From Lunularia cruciata (taxonomy: Eukaryota; Streptophyta; Marchantiopsida; Lunulariales; Lunulariaceae), in NCBI GenBank assembly GCA_948567375.1, contig OX419759.1, positions 3,201,303 through 3,265,302 of the forward strand: DNA of 64,000 bases. The letters are read 5' to 3'. The position numbers and the translations under genes were made by a program. Below are positions 11,791 through 22,260 of this stretch, piece after piece. The notes under the pieces were generated by a model. The model was not told where the DNA came from. It did not search any database and saw only the letters and a list, made by a program, of their open reading frames with translations. How positions within the stretch are numbered: position 1 is the first letter of the stretch; every line of letters begins with the position of its first letter.

Positions 11791-11889
11791 TTCCATGACA
11801 TCCTTGATGCTCTATCATGGTAACCTGATTTGAAATCTCTTACTCTCATCATGATAGTAATTATGACGGTGTCAACTGACTCCAAGGTC

Positions 11890-12590
11890 CAAAATGAGAT
11901 TTGATCAGCTCTTCAACAAGATCCCTCTTCCAAATGGTACGTGGTTGTCTTACAACATGCAACAAGGAATACAATACCATCTCCTTCAAGGAAGGCCTTC
12001 TATTCCATGAGGACCGGATCTATGTTCCAGCCAAAGGTGATCTCCAACTTGTATGCCTTCAAGAAGCCCATGATTTACTAGTAGTTGGGTGCATAGGTGT
12101 GGACAAGACCTTGGGTACCCTCTAGCACCAATGGTGGTGGCTCAACATGACACGAGATGTTTGAGAGTTTATCTGATCATGTGAGAGCTACCAATGTAAT
12201 AAGACCAGTAACCAAAAGCGAGTAGATCCCTTCAACCACTCCCATTCCATCAACTCAAAGGGAGCACATGAACTTGCATCTCATCACATCCTTACCCTAG
12301 ACAAAGCAAGGACACACAAAATTGTGGTGTTTGGGGATAAGCTCAATAATCAAATCCACTTGGCACCAACCTTTGATACTGTAGATGCTCCAATTTTAGC
12401 GCAAATCTACTTCAACAATGTCTTCAAGCATCATTGGATGTCACATGTACTCATTTCCAACCGTGATCCTTGATTTATTAGGAAGTTTTGGTAAGCACTC
12501 TTCTAAATACTCGGCACCAAGCTTGTTGTGTCCATAGCCTATCATCCTCAAATTGATAGACAAACTCGCATGATTGTTTGTTTTCTCTAA
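11890..12590 (+). pseudogene. Inverted integrase zinc finger and core of the chromovirus
   Basis: Unlike everything around it, this segment encodes integrase on the plus strand. The zinc-finger region reads KEGLLFHEDRIYVPAKGDLQ, LVCLQEAHDLLVVGCIGVDK, CESYQCNKTSN. The core follows, with a second-Asp motif (VLISNRDP) and IAYHPQIDRQTR. The last motif normally runs straight into RVN-TLEDM, which is found on the minus strand at about 11,760. Stops occur. The segment is therefore the missing middle of the same integrase, flipped in place. Confidence 0.78.
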
Positions 12591-12599
12591 GAGATAATG

Positions 12600-13640
12600 C
12601 CTCCATACCTTGGTGGCATATACCATTGCAAGTTGTTCTTGGTCTGGAGTAGAGTAATTTATTTCAGTTGTATTTAGGTGGCAAGACACAAAGGCAATGG
12701 GATGTAGTCCATCTAGGAATTCTGGTTGCAACACGGCTCCATTTGCAAAGTTAGAAGCATCAAAATCAACCACAGGGTAGCTGAGGATCATACGGTTGAA
12801 GGATAGGTCTTGATGACACCATATGTTTCAACTTCTAGAATGCTTCTTTTTGTGCTTGGTGGTCCATTGGAAGCTTGAGTTCTTCTCTAAGAGGTCAGTC
12901 AATGGTGTAGCCACATGAACATAATAATGAATGAACCGTAGATAAAAATGGGCAAATCTATTAAATGCCCATACTTCTATAGCATCCTTTGGAGTAAGCC
13001 AATCAATAATGGCCGTGATTTTCTCCTCTCCTCTCTGATGAGATCTTGTGACCCAAGAAGATAACTTCCTTTTGCCAAAAGGCACACTTCAACTTCTTGC
13101 AATAAAATTTCCATTATCTTAGTCATCTTGGGACTTCTTGCACATGATTCACATGTTCTACCTCTATCTTGCTATAGATTAAGATATCATCCAAGATCAC
13201 CACCACATATCAGTCCAATAGTCCATCCAACAACCAATGCATCTTATCCATGAAGACTACTGGAACAGTAGTGAGCCCAAAAGGTAGAACTCTCCACTCA
13301 AAATACCCATTCCTTGTACGAAAGGCAGTCTTTTGCACATCCTTCCTATCAATGTGGATTTGCCAATATCCACTACAAAGATCTAGTTTGGAAAAGTATT
13401 GTGCTCCACTCAATTAATCAAGCAAGTCATCAATTTGAGGCAAGGAATATGCATTCTTCACTGTTTGCTTATTGAGCCCACGATAATCAATACAGAAACA
13501 AAGTCCTCCATCCTTCTTTGGAACAAATAGTACCAATGCTCCCCAAGGAGAGATACTATGTTGGATGGAGTCCTTCTCCAACAACTCCATAGGTGTTATT
13601 TGCAACTCCTCCAACTCTTTGGTGAGAGTCGATAGATTGG
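12600..13640 (-). pseudogene. Chromovirus reverse transcriptase and start of RNase H
   Basis: RT is at 13,614-13,120: [53 protein letters not shown], and an active-site loop VVVILDDILIYSK with the DD pair kept. A connection follows at 13,085-12,830. RNase H (12,791-12,600) begins DFDASNFANGAVLQPEF and stops abruptly after VWRHYLLE, at the inversion breakpoint. Stops split the frame at several points. Confidence 0.83.
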
Positions 13641-14082
13641 TCTACTTGCTAGAGTACTCCTTAGCAATAACTCAATCTTGAAGGGTATACCACGAATTGG
13701 AGTGTAATCTGTTTGGTAGATCATCCAGAAACATGTCCGCAAACTCATGAACTATCTAATCAACCATTGTTTGATGAGGCTCTTGGCTCTCCTTAGATTG
13801 TCCTTGTGCAATTGGCTTGATCCACATCGTAAAAACAGACTCATCTTTCTCCAAAGCTTGCTCTATGGTTGTTTCACTAACAAACTTCCCATCTAGTGAC
13901 TCATCTCTCTTCAAAGCTTGATCCATGGTTGCCTTCTTGGCAAACTTCCCATCTTGGGGCTCCTCTCCCTTCCAGCCATGCTCTATGGCTACCTTCTCAA
14001 CAAACTTCCTATCTTGAGACTAACTATTCTTAAGTGTTTTACATAGAGGTGCCAAACAACCTAATCAGAAATTTCTACCCTG

Positions 14083-14376
14083 TTATTGTACTTGAATTTG
14101 TCGTTGGGTCCAATCAAATTGAACCTTATGATGTTTGAGCCAAGGTAGTCCTAGAATGACATCATAGTGTAGAGGTGCAACTATAAACCTAAACCTCATA
14201 CACTCCAAATACTCCTTCCCAATCTTAAAAGTAATAGGATGTGAGGTACATAATGCAAAACTCTTTTTACCATCCACCATCATCAATCTACGTCCAATCA
14301 CTAGCTTGATAGGAATACCCAATTCCTTTACTACTTGCATAGACATACAATTCTCTAAACTTCCAACATCAACCAA
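14083..14376 (-). pseudogene. Chromovirus protease
   Basis: A 97-residue open stretch carries a retropepsin-like start (VDVGSLENCMS; the usual D-[ST]-G is altered to DVG) and the conserved second motif VILGLPWL before HHKVQFDW. The position between gag and RT is that expected. The changed active-site residue suggests it is inactive. Confidence 0.7.
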
Positions 14377-14449
14377 AATCCTACAACCCGGATTAATATC
14401 GTACCTTGCAAGTGAAACAAACTTGCATAGGTCAAGCCTTCAATCCCCT

Positions 14450-15384
14450 TGGAACTGATCAAGCTCCCAATAGACGGCTCAAAATCTCCTATTGGGATTC
14501 TTTGTTTCCTTGGTCATTCTATTCCACAAACTCCATCTTGGTAACTTGTCAAGGTCATCTATTCTTAAGTGGACATTCAACAATGTGATGTCCAACTCGG
14601 CGACAATAAAAACAACCTCCATTGTGTTGCAATCTTTCTTTATCCATTGTACCAGGTGGTCTCCATTGGATAGCATCAATCTCCATTGGTGCTAGTTCCT
14701 CCACCCATGCATAGTGTACTGGTAGGCTTGGTGTAGGTCAAGGTCAAGACCAAGTTGTTGCAACCAAGGAATCAAAGCCCTCAGCTAATTGCATGGCTTC
14801 TTCTACGTTATATGGTTCTCGCATGGTCACATCCAATTTGGTTTGTGATTTCAATCCTCACACAAATTGATCCAAAACTTCACCTTCTTGTATATCTAGA
14901 ATTTCCATGATGATGTTCAAAAATTGTGTGATGTAGTTCCTTACAAAGCCAATTTGCTTCAATTTTGTCAATTTATCTTGTGCTGCTTGGGTGGCATTTA
15001 TAGTTTGAAATTGACTAAGTATTGCATCCTTGAATTCTACCCATGTCAACATTGGTGCAATAATTTTTTTTTCAGCTTGCTCTACTCAAAATTACCACCA
15101 AATTTTTACCACACAATCCAATTGGCTAGAAGCCAAGAGAATCTATTTCCATTTATCTTGAAGATTGGTGGCTTCAAAGTAACATTCACAGTCAAACAAA
15201 AAATTTTCCATTGTGCCCGGAAGATTCTTGTCTTCAAACACCCTGGATTTTGGAAATTGGATGTGATCTTCTCCATCTCAAATTGGTGCTCTATCTATGT
15301 GTTCTTGTTGTTGTTGTTGGTCTTGTTCATCCAACAATCAAGTAAGGTGCTTAATTTGTTGCTGCATCACAAGTGAAACATCGT
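14450..15384 (-). pseudogene. Chromovirus gag with CCHC knuckle
   Basis: The minus strand reads a gag N-terminal stretch (RAPIXDGEDHIQFPKSRVFE), the retrotransposon gag core (TWVEFKDAILSQFQTINATQ, LKQIGFVRNYITQF) and a knuckle CFYCRRVGHHIVEC (CX2CX4HX4C) near 14,620-14,580. It is interrupted by several stops. The 5' end is fused directly to the truncated LTR at about 15,388. Confidence 0.75.
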
Positions 15385-15388
15385 AAGC

Positions 15389-15485
15389 GGCTTCATAGAT
15401 ACTTCTAGAATATTCTAGGCTAATTTGTCTTATTTGCTACTTTGTTAGCCTTATTAACTTTATTGCTAAACTCCATATTGTTACA
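15389..15485 (-). repeat. Truncated 5' LTR of the chromovirus
   Basis: About 97 bp matching 10,881-10,978 (for example CTAGGCTAATTTGTCTTATT and the terminal CTCCATATTGTTACA). The remainder of the LTR, the primer-binding site and the leader are deleted, joining LTR to gag. Confidence 0.75.
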
Positions 15486-15599
15486 ATGTTCACTTGGATG
15501 GACTCCAAGTAGACCACTCTCTCTAGTAGCCATTGGTTGTGTCCCAAGAATACCTTATCTACCCAGTCCATCACTCCAAGCATGTGCTTAAATCATCTC

Positions 15600-16620
15600 A
15601 AAAGGCATAAAGCTCACAAGTGTTTGAGTGGTGATGCCTATCAAATGCATCCTGCATTGCTTTGCCAAGCTAAGGCTCCACAATCCAAGTCAAATTGTTT
15701 AAATCCATAGCCTGACCTAACATTTGATGCCTAATGCCTCTAACACTATTGGAACAATGATAATACCGGTGTGAAAACCCATGATCTGCTCTCTCTCATC
15801 GACATTGGACTCCACCAACTGTTATAACTATGAGTCCCAAACAAGTCCAAGACCTCTCTCTCAAAAAGAATGGGAGCTTGGGAAACTCATAAGTATGGGA
15901 AAAATAGCCATGGGCTGTCCAACTAGGTTCACCATTGCCATAGGTGACCTATCAGCCACTACCACTATCTAAGACTAATGCCCAACATCCAAGATGTCAT
16001 CAACAATGATGTGGTCTAGTCGTTGAATCGTATCATAAGCACACCATAGAACCTCTTTAGGTGAGAGGTTTGTCTACCAAAGGCAAAGACAAAGAGCCCA
16101 TGATCCCACTCTGGCTGCATCTAACAACACAATATGTACCATCCAAGAATTGACATGATGCGTACTTGCCATGGGTACAAGAATCACCCATCAAAGGGAT
16201 GTTCTTCTAAAAGTAAGCAAGAAAAATAGATTGATGAACCTAAAGATGTTGTAGGATCCGTAACATCTTCCAACCACACTAGAACATGATCTTGAAGACC
16301 CAAACCTTGACCAATAGGTGTATGTCCTTGACATGGTGATCCAAAAATTACCAAATGAATAGACCCATGTCTCTCCACATCATGTGCCCTTGGAAGGAAA
16401 TATCTAATGGTAGGGCCTTCTAGTAACCCCTGATTGCTGACATCGGTAATAACTTAGGATATTGATAGGCCAAGTGTGCCACACAATGGAGAGAGACTTG
16501 CCTAACAATCTCATCTCTCTCTACATACAAGTACCTCTATGCTTGTATACCCACCTATAATATTGCAGCTAGTCTAGTGCTAATCCCACCAAACAACTCT
16601 AATAGACATACTCCTTCTAC
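15600..16620 (-). pseudogene. Decayed DNA C5-cytosine methyltransferase domain of a gypsy retrotransposon
   Basis: Across three minus-strand frames the ordered motifs of a C5 DNA methyltransferase can be read. Motif I is FGGISTRLAAIL at 16,593 onward (SAM binding; usual FxGxG), followed by YLYVERDE. Motif IV is GSPCQGH with Pro-Cys-Gln at 16,336-16,328 (catalytic Cys). A KNIPLMGDS stretch near 16,205 sits where motif VI ENV belongs. VLLDAARVGSWA occurs at 16,130-16,098 with a damaged motif VIII and LW-TNLSP. DERADHGF occurs at about 15,805 in place of motif IX, and LGQAMDLN at 15,720-15,697 in place of motif X. The region follows a gag-protease-like stretch and precedes, once the chromovirus is removed, a gypsy RT. 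Stops and frameshifts mean it is dead. Retrotransposon-borne methyltransferases are known from charophytes and dinoflagellates. Confidence 0.75.
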
Positions 16621-16658
16621 CAGATACTACCAAGCAATGAGTGTGGTATCCTAAGGTG

Positions 16659-17600
16659 TCAAGATAATTGACTGTGGATGCTCATCCTCACATTGGTCTC
16701 TTGGTGGTACAAAGGATCCACTCCAAGCTTATTGCACCAACTAATCTGTATGTTATTGCAATGCTTCCTTTGAACTCCACAATGGAACATCCAAGGTGGA
16801 TGGAACAATCCCACTTGTACTCCAAATCCAAGTGATCTCTCTAGTACCGGAGTATCCTTTGCATAGGTGTTCCAATAAGTCACATGGCCAAGTAATAAAA
16901 CCATTGAAAGTTGAAATTGATGTTGCCATGGTCTCAAACTGTAGTGAGCCAAGACTACACTACTAAAGCATACAAATAGGCAACATACCCGTCCCTCACT
17001 TGACTGCCAACTTGGTCTATAGGAGGCTATCTCCTCCCAATAGTCAATACTAAAACCCATGGGGTATAACATTGCTCTCTCAACTAACACATCATATGAC
17101 TCAGCCACGGTTGCAATGGCTTGAGCTCTCACCATAAAGCTATCCACATCGGTCTTCCGTAACTCCAGACCAACAATTGCAACCTTCCTCAACATAAGAG
17201 GTTGTGCACTAGAGTCTAGTAAGACCCTTGTGGTGTATAAACCTTCCCTAAAGGTCCCAACAAACAAAAAATCCCCCTCTGGTTATCCAACAGGACAACC
17301 CTAGGTGTAAACCATGCTCGCTCAAAGGCCAATCTAGTTGGTAACACTTCCAATCTAATTGTTATTGCTTGCCATAAACCACTAGTCATTGAGTGTATCC
17401 CATGCTCCTCAACCAAGTCAACTCTACTATCAACCAACTTTGATCTAGTAGTAGGAACCACATCATCTCTACTGTCACAAAGCGTGGCAACCAACCAAAA
17501 CACTAGGGTTGGATCAACTTCCAATGTACACATGTAACTAGTTGAGAATAATGGAAAGCGCATAATCAGATGAGTTGCTCCCAACATCATGCTAGACTCA
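16659..17600 (-). pseudogene. Aspartic-protease-like region of the split gypsy element
   Basis: Two long open stretches (17,590-17,216 and 17,267-16,659) overlap in different frames, indicating a frameshift. The second reads TTRVLLDSSAQPLMLRKVAI with a retropepsin-like LLDSS at 17,225-17,208 (usual DSG/DTG/DGG), then VMLYPMGF-like SYDVLVERAMLYPMGFSIDY. The region lies between gag and the methyltransferase relic, where a protease is expected. The function of the sequence between 16,990 and 16,620 is not clear. Confidence 0.5.
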
Positions 17601-18129
17601 ATCTGTGTAGTAGAAAGAGGCTAATTAGTAGGTAGACCAACATGCACCCCATGACCACCTACCACACCTACACTAGGATGTCTAGGAGCTATGGATGTTA
17701 TCTATAGTGCCTTAGAGAGTGTAAAAGATTGGGGAAGTCTGACCTATGTACCAGCCTCTCCTCTTTGTGGGTCCAACTCCTTTGATGCTCTTCTAGGCTC
17801 TAGAGGAGCATCTTAGAGGCATGTGCTACACTCTTAGTCACTACAGCAGATGCATCCACCTCTATTGCTCTACACATGAATTCTAAGACATCTCTATCAC
17901 CCACATATGATATAGAAGCCTTAGCACCTGAATTTGATCTCCTCTGAACTATGGCCATACTAGCCAATCTCTACTCCAACTGCTCAATCCAAGTAGCCAT
18001 GGCTATATTAGAAGTAAGGGCAGGTACTACACCTCTACTAGGTGTGGATCCTCTACCACCAACTCTACCACCTTGTTCACCATGACCTTGAGCTCCTCTA
18101 CCACCTACCATAGCAACCCTACCACTTCT

Positions 18130-19471
18130 TAACTCTGGGTGAAGGTCAAAGCACCGATCACTAATGTGACCACATCTATGGCAATGCTCACACTATCTTT
18201 GTGTTGGCTGAGATACACTAGAGGTATCAGGTTTGCTACCCTAAGTGCACTCTCTCATGTGATGAGGTCCACCACAAGTCCAACAAGCAACACCATCATC
18301 CAATGGATGTGGTTGACCCAAAAATGAAGGTAATGGTCTAGTAACACTAGGCTTTCCACTTGCTCCATAGGATCTAGGTTGTCCACCCTATCCTTGGAAA
18401 CCAACATGGTGTGGTGCACTCTGCCGCACTCTAGAAGAAATAACAATTGTGGATGAGGTCTCCCTACCAAATCCACATGTCACCACTCTCTCCTCCACCA
18501 TGTTGAGCTCAATAAGCTTAGCAAAACCAAAGACCACTGCCAAAGTAGGCAAAGTAGCTTGTAGTAATGTAGCATCATGAACTCTACGTCACAACTCCTT
18601 GTCTAGTATCCCATACCAAAATTGGACTCCTTGGATCTTAATAACTCCTTGAGTAAAACTGATCAGCCATCTCATGTGAGTGTATGCCTTGCGTAAGCTT
18701 TCTCCAGCCTTTTGTTGGAACTCTTACAAGCTCCTCATGCTTGTCAATTTGCACTACTTGGTAGTTCTGCCTCAAACATCGGAAGAACTCCACCATAGGG
18801 TTAAATCGTAGTACTACACCACCTCTTGTAGTAGTACCTCCACTTGTAGTGGCACCATCTCTAAGAGATCCACCAATGCTACTATAGCTAAAACTCATGG
18901 GTATTGTCAATCTACTCCTAGAAATTATGCATAAGGTGATGGAGACATAGTTTGAAGACCAATATTGTCTCCATAGCTATATCTCCTCCCAGTGAGCTCT
19001 CATGAACTCATGGTAGTCATCCATTGGTGAACCCTCCAAGTGTTGAAATAACCCTTTTTATGCCATGAGGGGTGTGAACAAAGTCGGGTTCTACATTTGT
19101 TGCAGATCACACCAACTATCAAACTCTTGGATGAAGTCATCTAACTCAATGGTACCCACCATACCAGAGTAACGTTTGGGACCTTTGGAGATCCCATAAA
19201 TCTTGTCCATGTCCCACAATAGTGGTGTAGACACGCCAAGTGCACTCTCAACTAAATCAGCTCTTGTACCAAATTCTAACTTGGAGTCAATTCCTTCCCT
19301 CATTGGGACTTGAGATACAGGTTGATAACAAGCATCACTTTGAGTAAACCCACTATGTACTATAGTAGTATCTCCTCCGGAATCCCCAAGAACTCCATCA
19401 TGAAAAAGTAACCAAGAATTGCAACCCGCAATTGTAACCTCCGCAAGCACTCCACCAAGTGCTAACACCAC
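18130..19471 (-). pseudogene. Gag of the split gypsy element
   Basis: From 19,471 a long frame ends with MDKIYGISKGPKRYSGMVGT and DDFIQEFDSWCDLQQM. A stop follows, then further gag (LFTPLMAXKGLFQHLEGSPM, DDYHEFMRAHWEEI) and the open piece 18,910-18,638 (FFRCLRQNYQVVQIDKHEEL). A zinc knuckle CEHCHRCGHISDRC followed by FDLHPELR lies at 18,192-18,151. Stops and frameshifts are frequent between 18,640 and 18,190. Confidence 0.65.
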
Positions 19472-20289
19472 AAACTAAACATCATTGACTAATGTAGCTT
19501 TAACTACAAAAACCCGTAACCTATCATCACAACATGCACTCTCACGGTCTGCAGGTCATCTCTTCTTGCCTTAGCGGAGAGAAACACAAGTAGTCTGATT
19601 GGTCATCATTCCAACCGCACTATTGAGAGCACACCAAAGCACCAATGCTCTAAATTCAATGCACCTTACACAAGCATGGTGCACAAATAGGAAGTAGAGA
19701 ATAAAGAGGGTCCAATCACAAGAAGACCAAATGAAAACCCTCCATCTCATAAATCAACATTGGACTGACTCTACTACCATTTGGCATTTGATATAATCAA
19801 AGTACTTATCTATTTCCTAAGCTACAAGGATCATCGAGAATATGATCAAAATTCTTCTCGCCAAAATTTGACATAAACCTCTAAAACTCTAAACCTCACA
19901 AAATCTAGCATAAATTTGACATAAATATCTAAAGTTGGCTGACCACCAAATCCTCTGCTAACTCTTCACTCAAGCCAAATTGAAATGATGGGTTTCTCCT
20001 AATCAAAAATTCACGAAGATGGGTTCCCAACTCCACCTTCAATTTCACTTTTTGAGCTCAACTCGCACCAAATTGGTCATGCTTTCAACTCTTGAGCTCA
20101 AAATCATAACTCTTGCTTGAAATTGACTCTCTTTGGCTCCAAAATTGTCCAACACTTTTGCACACAATCACTCCTAGGGAAATCAGAATTGCAATCAAGG
20201 TACCATGATCCACCAAGCTTGGAGATATCACCATGATCCTTAGTTCCTACACTTGATTTCTCCGTGATTCTCACTTCTCTAATGTAATC
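19472..20289 (-). other. Leader of the split gypsy element, no gene
   Basis: About 0.8 kb upstream of gag with only short open stretches and no recognisable domain. A small imperfect palindrome (AGAGCA...TGCTCT) occurs near 19,625-19,652. I could not place the element's own 5' LTR or primer-binding site here. Confidence 0.4.
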
Positions 20290-20985
20290 AATTTGTTTAT
20301 ACAACTTGAATGACACTCAATCAAATTAGTACTTCATTTGTCACTCAATAATCTGCCAACAATTGGGTACTGATTACAATCAAGCCATACCCACTCTAGC
20401 TAAGAGAATCCTGATGATGTTCATCGGCCTTTGTCCACCATAGCCAGGAACTCGAAGGCTCAACGTCAAAGAAGTGAGCTCTTTGGAGCTGCACTTCCAA
20501 GGTATACTCTTGATTTTGACCTAAGTCTCACCCCAACGGTCTCGTTGATAGCACACCCAACAGTGCAAATAATGCAAGTGATGGTGGGCACCATGAAGTC
20601 TATACCGCAAACACAAAATCTGACCATCGGTAAGTAGTCTATGAGTAATTGCTAAAATACCTCTAACTACTATCATTGCTACTCCAATGTCTGAGCAATC
20701 TAGATGCAATGCTAAAAATGGCATGACATGTTATGAGCTTTCTATAGGAACATTCCCCAAAGACTCTCTCTAGATAAAACTGTTTTACTAACCAAATAGA
20801 ACAAGGATCAACATGTCAACAATCCATGCAACTAATCTAAGGGTGGAGCTTGCTGACATGTCACCAATCCATGTATCTGATCCAAGGATGGAGCTCACTT
20901 TGAGTGGACCCTCTTGTTATAAAATGAAGACAAGATGCTCCTTTGAGACATCAGAATATTGAGGGATGAAGCCTTGTGTTTCTCC
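20290..20985 (+). repeat. LTR-like repeat shared with 52.8-54.4 kb and 63.8-64.0 kb
   Basis: The segment aligns in opposite orientation with 54,410-52,780. Shared blocks include ATTACAATCAA followed by CCACTCTAGCTAAGA, then CAAAGAAGTGA, GAGCTGCACTTC and ACATGTCACCAATCCATGTA, and TGCTCCTTTGAGACA near the end. A TATAAAAT box at about 20,931 reads rightward and is followed by an apparent 5' leader. The copy at the right edge of the window keeps only the TATA-to-leader end. The layout looks like an LTR or promoter module of a repeat family that I cannot name. Relative to the 52.8 kb copy it lacks about 0.85 kb in the middle. Confidence 0.6.
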
Positions 20986-22260
20986 TAGGGTTCTCTTGTC
21001 CTTGGACAATTACAACTATCTACCATACTTTAGCCACTCTATTTAGGCCATGCATGCTCTCACAATTATTAGATGAATGGTGTAGGCAACATAATAGCTC
21101 TCCCTATAGTCATGGGCGGATATGGTCTCATAGAGTAGGAGGCCACAACACCAACAACATTTATTAGAGCATGGACCTAGTGGTTCCATGTTTAGTAGAT
21201 GGGTTCTTACATGAGAGTCATCCTTTTTGTTAGGACCTATCATGATAGTGAATTCAAGCACTTATGCCTTCCAAGCATATCTTGATTGGTTTGCAACTTA
21301 TTACTAGGCCTTGCACACACATCAATCCCCAAATTTATTGAATTTATATCCCTAGACTCTAGAAAGCTCCTAGTAGATTTCAATGAGCATATGCACACTC
21401 ATACACTTACTAGCATCTTCATTGATGCACCTCTACTAGACATAACTAGGATCCTATCTTGCAAGGGGAAAGGTTTTGGAGCTTTATTCTAGGCTTCACC
21501 CATGATTGACGACTTCCATTTCACTTTTGAGGAGTTCTCCACAACACTTTGATTGAGGTTGGGTCTCCCACATCTAGCTTTGATAGGGTTACTGGACCAA
21601 AGCGTATGTGGTTCCCCTTATGACATATAAGGTATACACTTCCTACAATGTGCAAAAGGCAGGGAGTCACTAGAGTCCATGATGATGCACTTTGTGATAT
21701 AGCCACTTAGATCTTATGAGCTACATATGCCCAAGTTCAGATTAAGCGATGGTTGGATTTACCAAGACCACCTATTTGTCAAGTATGAGTTACTTTATGA
21801 TAGAGTTACTTTCACATATGGTTGTTGCACTTTGCATGATGTGGTGATGGCAAAACCTCTATGAGTAGAGTCCTTGACTTGGGCAAGCATATAGGCAGGA
21901 GGAGTAGCGACCATTGCCTCTAGAGCAAGGAAGACCACTATGTGCCTTGTCTATCCTTGGATACTTTATCCTAGATGCGGTTGAGATTTTTTATGGCCAT
22001 TACCATTTTGATGGTCTCTTCACTGATACTACATAAGGTTCTTTGTAGAGGAGTGGGCATTGGCCGTCTCTCTAGCCATGCTCACATCCTATTATTGTCA
22101 GTGCATTTCAATCACTTGCAAAACACTCAGGCTTTGGGTCTTCACCAACGTGCAATTGCAATTGGTACACAATTGGTGCAATTAGCTAGGGTTCTCCGTC
22201 CACACTTACCAAACATACCATTGGAGGACTTTTACCACACAGTTCAAGAGTAGATAGCCC
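20986..22260 (+). pseudogene. Decayed retroelement ORF, C-terminal part, non-LTR-like
   Basis: The plus-strand frame from 21,286 reads SRKLLVDFNEHMHTHTLTSI, then LSCKGKGFGALF, FEEFSTTLXLRLGLPHLALI, and CGSPYDIXGIHFLQCAKG. The last is a Cys/His cluster of the CxC...D..GxHxxxC kind found after the RT domain in plant non-LTR-type proteins. Further on, LHDVVMAKP and AGGVATIASRARK fit the same tail. Many stops are present. I recognise the family only by general resemblance, and no RT core is visible here. Confidence 0.4.

Larger units (their letters stand above)
10430..15485 (-). mobile_element. Chromodomain gypsy retrotransposon (chromovirus), rearranged
   Basis: The last ~97 bp of the LTR-like sequence ending CCATATTGTTACA at 10,978 recur ending at 15,485, which brackets the element. 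Minus-strand order is truncated 5' LTR, gag with CCHC (15,384-14,450), protease (14,376-14,083), RT (13,614-12,830), RNase H (12,791-12,600), an inverted integrase core (plus strand, about 11,890-12,590), integrase C-terminus and chromodomain (11,790-10,979), then 3' LTR. The 5' LTR is cut to about 97 bp and joined directly to gag, so leader and primer site are lost. I see no convincing target duplication. The element separates the methyltransferase part from the RT part of the older gypsy element. Confidence 0.82.
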
